Shown here: piece by piece, positions 16,837 through 25,929 of the stretch
Layout of the letters: the number at the start of each line of letters is the position of its first letter
Numbering within the stretch: the stretch's first letter is position 1
Source: Bacteroidales bacterium
Lineage (GTDB): Bacteria; Bacteroidota; Bacteroidia; Bacteroidales; 4484-276
Direction: 5' to 3'
Assembly (NCBI GenBank): GCA_029934065.1
Contig: JAOZMX010000007.1
Coordinates: 1 to 35,580 of the forward strand
Length of the DNA: 35,580 nucleotides
Notes under the pieces: generated by a model
Databases searched by the model: none
What the model saw: the letters and a program-made list of their open reading frames with translations, nothing else
What the model was told of the DNA's origin: nothing
Program-made: the position numbers and the translations under genes

Positions 16837-19800
16837 ATGAAAAACATATTACGAACTCTGCTGGTTACGCTTGGGTTGTTTTTTGTAACTCAGGGAATTT
16901 ATGCAGATAAGTTACTGACAGAAAACACACACGAAACAAACGAATTGAAATCAGGCGCAGCAGGCTGTTCTGCCGGAGCAGGATTTGCCTTTCTGGATAT
17001 TAACAATATCAGGTGCCGTATCAATACCGGTGGTGATATGTGGTGGAATTTCGACCGTGCACAATACTTTGTGCCGGCCAATACCGAAAAAACCTCCATG
17101 TTCTCCGCTTCACTCTGGATTGGTGGCCTTGACGTTAACGGACAATTGAAACTTGCCGGCCAGCGCTATCGTGGAAACGGTGATGACTATTGGCCGGGGC
17201 CGCTAACCATTGACGGTACTGCTGCAATAGATGCCGAAACATGTTCGCAATACGATAAATTTTTTATCATTACAAGAGCAGAAGTGGATGAATATTTGTC
17301 ATGGTGGAACAGTACCAATCGTAGTGAAGAGTTCCCAAATTATTCCATTCCGCTTTCTATCCAGGATTGGCCTGCCCATGGTGATGTTGCCAAAGGCCAA
17401 AGTTATTACCTCGCTCCGTTTTACGATCAGAACGGCGATGGCGATTATGATCCTAATCAGGGAGATTATCCCTATTACGATATTGACAACAGTCTTTGTA
17501 AAACCCTGACGCCAACCATGGATGCTGTATATTACCATCCCAATGATCCGGAAAACTGGAAATACGGTATCCTTTCCGACCAGGTGATCAAAGGTGATAA
17601 AACACTCTGGTGGGTTTTCAATGATAAAGGAAATGTACATACCGAAACCACCGGTGCTCCCATTGGAATGGAGATCAGAGGACAGGCTTTCGGATTTGCC
17701 ACCAACGATGAGATCAACAACATGACTTTTTACAGTTATGAGATCATCAACAGGTCAACTTTTACATTGACGCAAACTTATTTTAGTCAGTGGGTGGATA
17801 CCGACTTAGGTTATGCCTATGACGACTACGTTGGTTGTGATGTAAAACGCGGACTCGGATATTGTTACAACGGTGTTGCTGTTGACGGGACCGGACAGCC
17901 TGAAGCATACGGCATCCAGCCTCCGGCCATTGGTGTTGACTTCTTCCAGGGCCCTTACATGGATCCCGATGGTTTGGATAACCCGAAATACACTTACGTT
18001 TATGATCCCAATAATCCAACCGTTGTCATCGACAGTATTCAGATTTGTGATGTGAGCATCAATGGGGTGAACTTTGGTGACGGGATTGTTGACAACGAAC
18101 GTTTCGGGATGCGGCGTTTTGTATATCACGACAACTGTGGTGGTGGCCCGACCTGCGACCCGCAAATCGCTCCCGAATATTACAACTTCCTGCGTGGTAT
18201 TTGGAAAGACAATACCAAAATGCAGTATGGCGGTAATGCTCACTTCCCGGATGCTGACGGCCCGGATTGCGACTTTATGTTCCCCGACGATACGGACCCG
18301 TGTAACTGGGGTACAGGAGGTGTTCCTCCCAATGCAGGATGGAATCAGAACGGTAAGTTCTGGAACGAAATTACTGCCAATAACAATCCGTATGACCGTC
18401 GATTCATGCAGTCGGCAGGACCATTCGACCTGTTGCCCGGAGCAGTCAACTACATTACCGTTGGTATTCCGTGGGCACGTGCCACTTCCGGTGGCCCATG
18501 GGCTTCGGTACAGTTGTTAAGGGTTGTTGACGACAAATGTCAGGCTCTGTTCGATAACTGTTTTAAAGTGCTCGACGGCCCGGATGCACCGGATCTTTCC
18601 TTCCTTGAAATGGATCGCCAGATTATTGTTTATATTTCAAATCGGAAAGGATCGAACAACTTCCGTGAATCCTACAGGGAAATTGATCCCAACATTCAAA
18701 TTTCCGACACCATTCCGGAGCCAATACGCGATTCGTTAAGAACCTATTTTTTCCAGGGATATCAGATATTCCAGTTCAGAGATGCTGACATCAGTGTTGA
18801 AAACCTGCACGATCCCGATTACTCACGCCTTGTGGCCGAATTTGATGTGAAGGACGGGGTTACAAAACTGGTCAATTACTATTTCGACCAATCCATCGGC
18901 GGTAATGTTCCGGTGATAGAAGTAGTGGGAAAAGATGAAGGGATCAGCCATTCGTTCGTTCTTCAGGAAGATATGTTTGCCGAAAAGGATAAAAAACTGG
19001 TGAACAACAAGCAGTATTATTATCTGGTTGTAGCTTATGCTTACAACGAATACCAGCCTTATTCGCAGGAACCCGGTGTTGTGAATGGATTGTACGGACA
19101 AAAAAGACCCTATCTTGCAGGTCGTAAGAACATAAAGGTTTACACAGCCATTCCTCATAAGACCGTTAATGGTATGACGCTTAATTCATCCTATGGTGAT
19201 GGCTTTGAAATTACGAGATTATCCGGACAGGGTAACGGTGGTATCGAACTGGAACTTAAGCAGGAATCCATTGATAAAATAATGTCAAAACCACCGGCAA
19301 GCGCTGATAATCCTATGGGAAGTGACGATTATCCTATCGATTACAATCCGGTTTATTTAAAAGATCATGGGCCGGTTAATGTTAAAGTTGTTGATCCGTT
19401 GAATGTTCAAGGGGGTACTTATACACTCAGGTTCATTAATGTTTCCACAGCATCCTCAGATAGCATTCAAATAAAAAATGCAAATTGGGTCATTACTGAT
19501 GAAGATGGGAATAATTATTACTCCGACACAACCATCAACATCAGGAACGAGAAAATCATTCCCGAACTCGGGATTTCCGTACTTATCCAAAAAACACCCT
19601 ATCCGGGAGATTCAAGTTCGGCTAACAACGGTCTTATCAGAGCTTCAATTAAATATGTTGACAGTTCGCAATTCTGGTTTTTCGGTGTACCTGACATTGA
19701 TGTTCCGCAGGCACCTTCCAACTGGATCAGATCAGGTATTTATAAAGATGATCAAAATGCCAAATTCAATGACTGGGATATGGGAGGCAATAATCCCTGG

Positions 19801-21063
19801 GATGCCGGTCAGGATTATGAAAAAATGATTTTTGGAACATGGGCGCCTTATTGTTTGACTGCTGCAAGCGATCAGATCGATGTAGGGCCGGCATTTAACA
19901 AGATATCAAAAAGCACTTCGGTACTTGGTGGTCTTGCAAGTGTCAATGTGGTGATTACGGCCGATAAAACAAAATGGACACGATGCCCTGTTATCGAAAT
20001 GTGTCCTGATCCTTTACAGGCACAGGGAGGAGCAACTCAATATAAGTTGAGGGTTTCGCCTTCGATAGATAAAGAGGGCAATTTTGCAGCACCCGATGCC
20101 GTGGCAAGCGATAGCCCGGACGACCCTGCTTACATTAGCCCGACGGGTATGGGGTGGTTCCCGGGATATGTTATCAATGTAGAAACCGGTGAACGCCTTA
20201 ATGTCATGTATGCTGAAAATTCATGGCTTGGTGGTCAGAACGGCCGGGATATGCAGTGGAATCCTACTTCAAAAATATATGATCAGCAATTTAATCCTAT
20301 TTTTGGAGGAATGCATTACCTGTACATCATGAAGCATATTGATCTGAAGTACGGGGCCAATGTTTACCATTTTCCTGCTTACGATGCCGGTAAAACGATT
20401 CATGATTCCATTGATGGTACATTACCTGATATTTTGAATCTTACGGCACTCTATTCCAGTGCAATGTATGTAAACATTCCGCTTGCGGGAAATGATTCGG
20501 TTTGGTTGCCCGAGGGTAATCCCGTAACCATTAAAATACGGATTGCAAAACCTTACGAACGCTATTACTCAACAGCATTGGATTCACTGAGTGATAAAAA
20601 TGTGAATGATTTCAATCCGATGTATTCGTTTTCGAGTTCAGATTATGAATCGGTGGAATACTCTGACCAGAAGAGCGATTCGGATCTTGATCTGATAAAT
20701 GTGGTTCCCAATCCGTATTATGCTTTTGCAAATGGGCCGGGCTACGAACGAAACCAACTGGATACAAGGGTTAAGATCACTAATCTGCCACAGAAATGCA
20801 CTGTTACAATTTATACCATTAACGGTGTGTTGATCAGACAATACAATGTGGATAAATCAGGAATTTCGAATCCAAGAGCCTCAATCAATGGCAACGAAAC
20901 CGAAGCCCTGACATCCATTGATTGGGATTTGAAGAATTTTGCCGGAATTCCCATCGCAGGTGGTATGTACCTGATACATGTTAAAGAGACAGGAGGACGT
21001 GGCGGAGAAAGAGTAATCAAATGGTTTGGTGCTATGCGGCCAATTGACCTGAATACCTTCTAG
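16837..21063 (+). CDS. giant secreted protein with C-terminal T9SS-like sorting domain
   Basis: ORF from 16789; likely start ATG 16837 giving signal peptide MKNILRTLLVTLGLFFVTQGIYA. C-terminus NVVPNPYYAFANGPGYERNQLDTRVKITNLPQKCTVTIYTINGVLIRQY...IDWDLKNFAGIPIAGGMYLIHVKE resembles a T9SS type A-like domain. Confidence 0.85.
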   Translation: MKNILRTLLVTLGLFFVTQGIYADKLLTENTHETNELKSGAAGCSAGAGFAFLDINNIRCRINTGGDMWWNFDRAQYFVPANTEKTSMFSASLWIGGLDVNGQLKLAGQRYRGNGDDYWPGPLTIDGTAAIDAETCSQYDKFFIITRAEVDEYLSWWNSTNRSEEFPNYSIPLSIQDWPAHGDVAKGQSYYLAPFYDQNGDGDYDPNQGDYPYYDIDNSLCKTLTPTMDAVYYHPNDPENWKYGILSDQVIKGDKTLWWVFNDKGNVHTETTGAPIGMEIRGQAFGFATNDEINNMTFYSYEIINRSTFTLTQTYFSQWVDTDLGYAYDDYVGCDVKRGLGYCYNGVAVDGTGQPEAYGIQPPAIGVDFFQGPYMDPDGLDNPKYTYVYDPNNPTVVIDSIQICDVSINGVNFGDGIVDNERFGMRRFVYHDNCGGGPTCDPQIAPEYYNFLRGIWKDNTKMQYGGNAHFPDADGPDCDFMFPDDTDPCNWGTGGVPPNAGWNQNGKFWNEITANNNPYDRRFMQSAGPFDLLPGAVNYITVGIPWARATSGGPWASVQLLRVVDDKCQALFDNCFKVLDGPDAPDLSFLEMDRQIIVYISNRKGSNNFRESYREIDPNIQISDTIPEPIRDSLRTYFFQGYQIFQFRDADISVENLHDPDYSRLVAEFDVKDGVTKLVNYYFDQSIGGNVPVIEVVGKDEGISHSFVLQEDMFAEKDKKLVNNKQYYYLVVAYAYNEYQPYSQEPGVVNGLYGQKRPYLAGRKNIKVYTAIPHKTVNGMTLNSSYGDGFEITRLSGQGNGGIELELKQESIDKIMSKPPASADNPMGSDDYPIDYNPVYLKDHGPVNVKVVDPLNVQGGTYTLRFINVSTASSDSIQIKNANWVITDEDGNNYYSDTTINIRNEKIIPELGISVLIQKTPYPGDSSSANNGLIRASIKYVDSSQFWFFGVPDIDVPQAPSNWIRSGIYKDDQNAKFNDWDMGGNNPWDAGQDYEKMIFGTWAPYCLTAASDQIDVGPAFNKISKSTSVLGGLASVNVVITADKTKWTRCPVIEMCPDPLQAQGGATQYKLRVSPSIDKEGNFAAPDAVASDSPDDPAYISPTGMGWFPGYVINVETGERLNVMYAENSWLGGQNGRDMQWNPTSKIYDQQFNPIFGGMHYLYIMKHIDLKYGANVYHFPAYDAGKTIHDSIDGTLPDILNLTALYSSAMYVNIPLAGNDSVWLPEGNPVTIKIRIAKPYERYYSTALDSLSDKNVNDFNPMYSFSSSDYESVEYSDQKSDSDLDLINVVPNPYYAFANGPGYERNQLDTRVKITNLPQKCTVTIYTINGVLIRQYNVDKSGISNPRASINGNETEALTSIDWDLKNFAGIPIAGGMYLIHVKETGGRGGERVIKWFGAMRPIDLNTF

Positions 21064-21109
21064 TAAATCCTTAAATGAAATTATGATTCAAACTATAAAA
21101 TCAGAGAGT

Positions 21110-22180
21110 ATGAAAAATATTTATAGCTATATCATCGCAATTTTCTTAACAGGATTAATGATGGTCCCGATAGAAAACGTTGAAGCAGGAAATAAGGACA
21201 GGTCGGGTCAGGCCGGTGCTATGGAGTTGTTGATCAACCCGTGGGCAAGAAGCTCAGGGTGGGGAGGAGTAAATGTAGCATGCGCACGCGGTTTGGAATC
21301 TGTTTTCACCAATATTGCAGGAACAGCTTTTACACCACATACCGAAATTATCTTTGCAAATACAAATTACCTTTCCGGTGCTGATATTCATCTCAATGCA
21401 TTCGGGTTGACACAGCATGTCGGTGAAACAGGGGCATTAACGCTTGCCATCGTGGCGATGAATTTCGGAGATATTGAGATCACGACCATTGATAATCCTG
21501 ATCCGTCCGATGGGAGTATCGGAACATTCTCGCCCACATTGTTGAATATTAACATCGGATATGCCAAAGCATTTTCCAATAGTATTTACGGTGGTTTTAA
21601 TTTGAAGATCATTTCGGAATCCATTTACGACCTGAGTGCCATGGGAGTTGCCATTGATGCCGGGATACAATATGTTACCGGTGAGATGGAAAACATCAAG
21701 TTCGGTATTGCCCTGAAAAATATCGGCCCTCCCATGAAATTCTCCGGAGACGGTCTGTCGTTCAGAGGGTTTTACACGCAGTTTTCAAAAACATCGCCTA
21801 CGTTCGAACAGCGTTCGGAAAGTTTTGAACTTCCGGCAATGCTTGTTATCGGGATGGCTTATGATTTCCTCTTTGGTGGAGACAGCCGGTTTACATTGGC
21901 TGGTGATTTCAAATCCAACTCGTTTGGTAAAGACCAATTTACCATTGGGGGTGAATTTTCGCTGAAAAAATATCTTATGCTGAGAGGTGCATATACTTAT
22001 GAGGACGGAATTACCAATTCAGCCGATAGAACCACGGTTTACACCGGGCCAAGTGCCGGGATGACTGTACAGGTTCCCATCAGTAAGAAAAGAGAATCTA
22101 CATTATCAATTGACTATTCCTATCGTGCAACCAATCCGTTCAACGGAGTTCATACATTTGGTGTGCGCATTAACTTATAA
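21110..22180 (+). CDS. PorV/PorQ-like outer-membrane protein
   Basis: ORF from 21083; likely start ATG 21110 (MKNIYSYIIAIFLTGLMMVPIENVEA). AGAMELLINPWARSSGWGGVNVACARGLESVFTNIAGTAF and FTIGGEFSLKKYLMLRGAYTYEDG...HTFGVRINL are typical of the PorV family. Confidence 0.85.
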   Translation: MKNIYSYIIAIFLTGLMMVPIENVEAGNKDRSGQAGAMELLINPWARSSGWGGVNVACARGLESVFTNIAGTAFTPHTEIIFANTNYLSGADIHLNAFGLTQHVGETGALTLAIVAMNFGDIEITTIDNPDPSDGSIGTFSPTLLNINIGYAKAFSNSIYGGFNLKIISESIYDLSAMGVAIDAGIQYVTGEMENIKFGIALKNIGPPMKFSGDGLSFRGFYTQFSKTSPTFEQRSESFELPAMLVIGMAYDFLFGGDSRFTLAGDFKSNSFGKDQFTIGGEFSLKKYLMLRGAYTYEDGITNSADRTTVYTGPSAGMTVQVPISKKRESTLSIDYSYRATNPFNGVHTFGVRINL

Positions 22181-22183
22181 AAA

Positions 22184-22214
22184 TTAGCAACATACAAAAA
22201 TATTTGTATCTTTG
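22184..22214 (+). promoter_or_regulatory. putative greA promoter (TTAG-N19-TATCTTTG)
   Basis: TATCTTTG at 22207-22214 is a perfect TAnnTTTG; TTAG at 22184-22187 is a 3/4 match to the -33 TTTG with 19-nt spacing. Confidence 0.6.
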
Positions 22215-22225
22215 CATCAAAAATT

Positions 22226-22252
22226 AAGACCCTTTTCCGGAAGGGTCTTTTC
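22226..22252 (+). terminator. terminator-like hairpin in the greA leader / end of PorV operon
   Basis: AAGACCCTT-TTCCGG-AAGGGTCTT followed by TT; short T tract interrupted by C. Confidence 0.65.
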
Positions 22253-22287
22253 TATTATTATGTTTCAAAATAAAACCAATTATAGTT

Positions 22288-22761
22288 ATGCCAGGAGTTC
22301 AGTATTACAGTAAAGAAGGAATAAAAAGATTAAAAGATGAATTAAACAGGCTGGTTACGGTTGACAGGCCTGCCATCTCACGGCAAATTGCCGAAGCCCG
22401 CGATAAAGGTGATCTGTCGGAAAATGCAGAATATGATGCAGCAAAAGAGGCCCAGGGATTACTTGAGCTGAAAATTTCGAAATTGCAGGAAACCATCATC
22501 AATGCAAGAATTCTTGACGAATCAAAACTGGATACTTCCAAAGTGTTGCTGCTGTCAAAGGTTAAGATCAAAAACCTGAAAAACAACAGTGTAATGGAAT
22601 ATACAATTGTTCCCGAAAGTGAGGCTGACCTGAAGTCTTCGAAAATATCCGTTAGTTCTCCAATCGCCAAAGGACTGCTTGGCAAAAAAATAGGGGATAA
22701 GGCTGAGATCAAGGTGCCTGCCGGAGTGATCGAATTTGAAATCATTGAAATAACAAGATGA
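22288..22761 (+). CDS. greA: transcription elongation factor GreA
   Basis: 157 aa; YYSKEGIKRLKDELNRL, RPAISRQIAEARDKGDLSENAEYDAAKEAQGLLELKI, ISVSSPIAKGLLGKKIGDKAEIKVPAGVIEFEII. Confidence 0.97.
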   Translation: MPGVQYYSKEGIKRLKDELNRLVTVDRPAISRQIAEARDKGDLSENAEYDAAKEAQGLLELKISKLQETIINARILDESKLDTSKVLLLSKVKIKNLKNNSVMEYTIVPESEADLKSSKISVSSPIAKGLLGKKIGDKAEIKVPAGVIEFEIIEITR

Positions 22762-22850
22762 TCCGACGGTGAAATAAATGTGAAATAGCATCAAAGGGCA
22801 TCACTGATAAAAGACTTCCATTGCCCTGAACGAAAATGTGAATATGAAAG

Positions 22851-22889
22851 TGCTAAATAGTTTATGAAGACTATTTGGCATTTTTTTTT
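22851..22889 (+). terminator. intrinsic terminator downstream of greA
   Basis: TGCTAAATAGT (22851-22861), loop TTATGAAG, ACTATTTGGCA (22870-22880; one G-U pair), then T9. Confidence 0.85.
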
Positions 22890-22907
22890 GGAGAATTATT
22901 AACTTTG
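22874..22907 (+). promoter_or_regulatory. putative promoter of the HIT gene (TTTG-N22-TAACTTTG)
   Basis: TTTG at 22874-22877 and TAACTTTG at 22900-22907, 28 nt before the ATG at 22935. Confidence 0.55.
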
Positions 22908-22934
22908 TTAACTGAAATTAAATCAAGTAATAAA

Positions 22935-23330
22935 ATGAGCACAATTTTTACTAAGATCATCAGGGGTGAAATACCCTCCTACAAAATTGCCGAAGATGAG
23001 AACTATTATGCTTTTCTCGACATCAACCCGTTGGCAAAAGGACATACGCTTGTCATCCCGAAGCAGGAAGTGGATTATATTTTCGACCTCGACAGCAAAA
23101 CACTGGAAGGTTTGTTTTCTTTTGCACAAAAGGTAGCCAAAGGAATTGAGAAAGTGGTTGAGTGCAAAAGAATAGGAATTGCGGTACTGGGACTTGAGGT
23201 TCCCCATGCCCATGTGCATCTGATCCCCATCAACGGAATTTACGACATTGATTTCAGCAAGCCGAAACTGAAATTTACGGCGGAAGAATTTAATGAAATT
23301 GCCGAATCCATCCGGAAGCAGTTGATCTGA
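22935..23330 (+). CDS. HIT family protein (histidine triad hydrolase)
   Basis: MSTIFTKIIRGEIPSYKIAEDENYYAFLDINPLAKGHTLVIPKQEVDYIFDL...VLGLEVPHAHVHLIPI. Track start at 22875 lies inside the upstream terminator, so ATG 22935 is preferred. Confidence 0.95.
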   Translation: MSTIFTKIIRGEIPSYKIAEDENYYAFLDINPLAKGHTLVIPKQEVDYIFDLDSKTLEGLFSFAQKVAKGIEKVVECKRIGIAVLGLEVPHAHVHLIPINGIYDIDFSKPKLKFTAEEFNEIAESIRKQLI

Positions 23331-23350
23331 CTTTCGGTAAATAAAGACAA

Positions 23351-24946
23351 ATGAGAAAAAAAGTTGATTTTTTGGTTATCGGAACCGGCATTGCCGGTTT
23401 GAGCTATGCACTGAAGGTTGCAGAGCATGGCAGTGTGTGCATCGTTACCAAAGCAGTGATGGACGAAACGGCAACACGTTATGCTCAGGGGGGCATAGCT
23501 GCCGTAATGTATCACCCCGATACCTACGAAAAACATATTCGTGATACGCTCATTGCCGGAGACGGCCTCAACAATGAAAAAATTGTAAGAATAACAATTA
23601 CCGAATCAACGGAAAGGATCAAAGAATTAATTGCCTGGGGGGCCGAATTCGACAGGACTTCTACGGGGAAATATGATCTTGGCAAAGAAGGCGGACATTC
23701 CGAATACAGGGTTTTGCATCATAAAGACAATACGGGTTTTGAGATACAAAGGGCTTTGATCTCTCAAATTGCCGCCCATCCCAATATCGAAGTGCTTGAA
23801 CATACCTTTGCCCTTGACATCATCACGCAGCATCACCTTGGCGAGGAAGTGACCCGGCATCGCAACGACATTGAGTGTTATGGTGCCTATGTGCTTGAGA
23901 TACCGACAAACACCATACATACGATTCTTGCCAAAACCACCATGATCGCCACCGGAGGTGCCGGGAACGTCTATGCCGTGACGACCAATCCTACCGTAGC
24001 TACGGGCGACGGAATAGCAATGATCTACAGGGCAAAGGGGATCATCGAGAACATGGAATTTATCCAGTTTCACCCCACGGCGTTGTACAACCCGGGGGAA
24101 AAACCCTCGTTTCTGATCACCGAAGCATTGCGTGGTTTCGGCGCTGTTTTGAAAAATGCCGAAGGCGAGGAGTTCATGCATAAGTATGACAAAAGGCTTT
24201 CGCTCGCCCCGCGCGACATCGTTGCAAGAGCCATTGACAATGAACTGAAATTAAGCGGAAGTGAATTTGTTTACCTCGATTGCCGTCATCTTGACAAAAA
24301 CGAGCTTATTACCGGTTTTCCAACCATTTATGCCAAATGCTTGAGTATCGGTATTGATATCACAAGAGACATGATTCCTGTGGTTCCGGCGGCGCATTAC
24401 ACTTGTGGCGGGATCAAGGTTGACGAATATGCCAGAAGTTCCATCACCCGCCTTTATGCCAGCGGCGAATGTGCTTCCACAGGTTTGCACGGCGCCAACC
24501 GGCTGGCTTCAAATTCGCTGCTTGAATCGGTGGTTTTCTCGCACCGTGCTTTTGTTGATGCCATTGAAAAGATCAAAACCGTCGAATTCAGGGAGGATGT
24601 TCCCGAATGGAATGCCGAAGGGATGGTGCTGAATGAAGAGATGATCCTTATCACACAGAGTTTGAAAGACCTGCAATCCATCATGAGCAGTTATGTGGGA
24701 ATTGTCCGCTCCAACCTAAGGCTGAAGCGTGCACTCGACAGGTTGGAAATCCTATACCGCGAAACCGAGGATCTGTACAATAAATCCATCCTTACCGTGA
24801 AATTGTGTGAACTGCGAAATATGATCAATGTGGCTTATCTGATCATCAAAATGGCACAGCAGCGCAAAGAGAGCCGCGGGTTGCATTATTCGCTGGATTA
24901 TCCCGAGGCAAATGCCGGAAAAAACGGAAATAAAATAGGCAACTGA
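23351..24946 (+). CDS. nadB: L-aspartate oxidase
   Basis: 531 aa; VDFLVIGTGIAGLSYALKVAEHG, RYAQGGIAAVM, EGGHSEYRVLHHKDNTGFEIQRAL, MEFIQFHPTALYNPGEKPSFLITEALRGFGAVL, PAAHYTCGGIKVD, YASGECASTGLHGANRLASNSLLE. Confidence 0.97.
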   Translation: MRKKVDFLVIGTGIAGLSYALKVAEHGSVCIVTKAVMDETATRYAQGGIAAVMYHPDTYEKHIRDTLIAGDGLNNEKIVRITITESTERIKELIAWGAEFDRTSTGKYDLGKEGGHSEYRVLHHKDNTGFEIQRALISQIAAHPNIEVLEHTFALDIITQHHLGEEVTRHRNDIECYGAYVLEIPTNTIHTILAKTTMIATGGAGNVYAVTTNPTVATGDGIAMIYRAKGIIENMEFIQFHPTALYNPGEKPSFLITEALRGFGAVLKNAEGEEFMHKYDKRLSLAPRDIVARAIDNELKLSGSEFVYLDCRHLDKNELITGFPTIYAKCLSIGIDITRDMIPVVPAAHYTCGGIKVDEYARSSITRLYASGECASTGLHGANRLASNSLLESVVFSHRAFVDAIEKIKTVEFREDVPEWNAEGMVLNEEMILITQSLKDLQSIMSSYVGIVRSNLRLKRALDRLEILYRETEDLYNKSILTVKLCELRNMINVAYLIIKMAQQRKESRGLHYSLDYPEANAGKNGNKIGN

Positions 24947-24947
24947 T

Positions 24948-25925
24948 ATGAATCAAAAACATTTTCTTTCACTCGTCAATCATCCTGAAAAACTCAAGCA
25001 GGGAGATTCGCAAAAGATCATTGATCTTTTGGATCAGTTTCCTTACTGCCAATCGGCGCAAGTGTTGTATCTGTTGTCGTTGCTGAACGAAAATGACATT
25101 CGCTCGGCTGCACGGCTGAAAGTTACAGCAGCATACGCAGGCAACAGGGCCGTGTTGAAAGACCATGTTGACCGGTTTTATATGATTCGCAAAAAAGAAA
25201 CTGTTGTTGCCGAAAAGACAAAAATTGAACGTGAACATCGCATCGAATCCGGTGGGGAGTCCAAAACCGGAACCGGACAAAAGGATCGGGGTAAAAAGAT
25301 TGAGGCCAAAAGCCGACACGAAAAAACACCTGAAAACAAGCATTTTCCAAAAAAAACCGTTCCGGAAGGATTTGAAGCTTTAAAAGCGGAACTGGAAAAA
25401 ATCAGACGTGAAGTAGAATCGTTGGAAAAGCTGATCGAAGAAACCGGGGAAAAAATTAAAAAACGAAAACCGGAAACCGTTGAAACGAAAACCGGACAAA
25501 AGGAAGAGCCCGTTGTAGAAAAGGATGCCGAAGAGAAAAGGGTTGAACAACAACAGGAACAAGGGAAATCAGAAGAAAAAATGCAGCCGGAAATATTGCA
25601 ACAAACCGAACCTGCCGAAGAAACACCACAGGAGAAGAAGTTCAAAAGCTCCAAATCGGAAATTATTGATCAGTTTATCAGAAATGCACCGCGCATCACC
25701 CGTTCCAAAAAAGATTTCTTCAACCCCGTTGACTGGGCAAAGAACAGTGCTGTGGATAATGAGGAAATTGTTAGCGAAACATTGGCGGGAATCTATTACA
25801 ATCAGGGCAATACGGAAAAAGCAATAAAAATTTATCAAAAATTAAGTTTGAAATATCCGGAAAAAAGTAGTTACTTTGCAGCCCTTATTCAAAAAATAGA
25901 GTCTGAAAATAATCTAAATCATTGA
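24948..25925 (+). CDS. hypothetical protein with charged linker and C-terminal TPR-like motif
   Basis: 325 aa; N-terminal conserved-looking helical part (FLSLVNHPEKLKQGDSQKIIDLLDQFPYCQSAQVLYLLSLL), K/E-rich middle, C-terminal ETLAGIYYNQGNTEKAIKIYQKLSLKYPEKSSYFAALIQKI. Confidence 0.8.
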   Translation: MNQKHFLSLVNHPEKLKQGDSQKIIDLLDQFPYCQSAQVLYLLSLLNENDIRSAARLKVTAAYAGNRAVLKDHVDRFYMIRKKETVVAEKTKIEREHRIESGGESKTGTGQKDRGKKIEAKSRHEKTPENKHFPKKTVPEGFEALKAELEKIRREVESLEKLIEETGEKIKKRKPETVETKTGQKEEPVVEKDAEEKRVEQQQEQGKSEEKMQPEILQQTEPAEETPQEKKFKSSKSEIIDQFIRNAPRITRSKKDFFNPVDWAKNSAVDNEEIVSETLAGIYYNQGNTEKAIKIYQKLSLKYPEKSSYFAALIQKIESENNLNH

Positions 25926-25929
25926 TACT

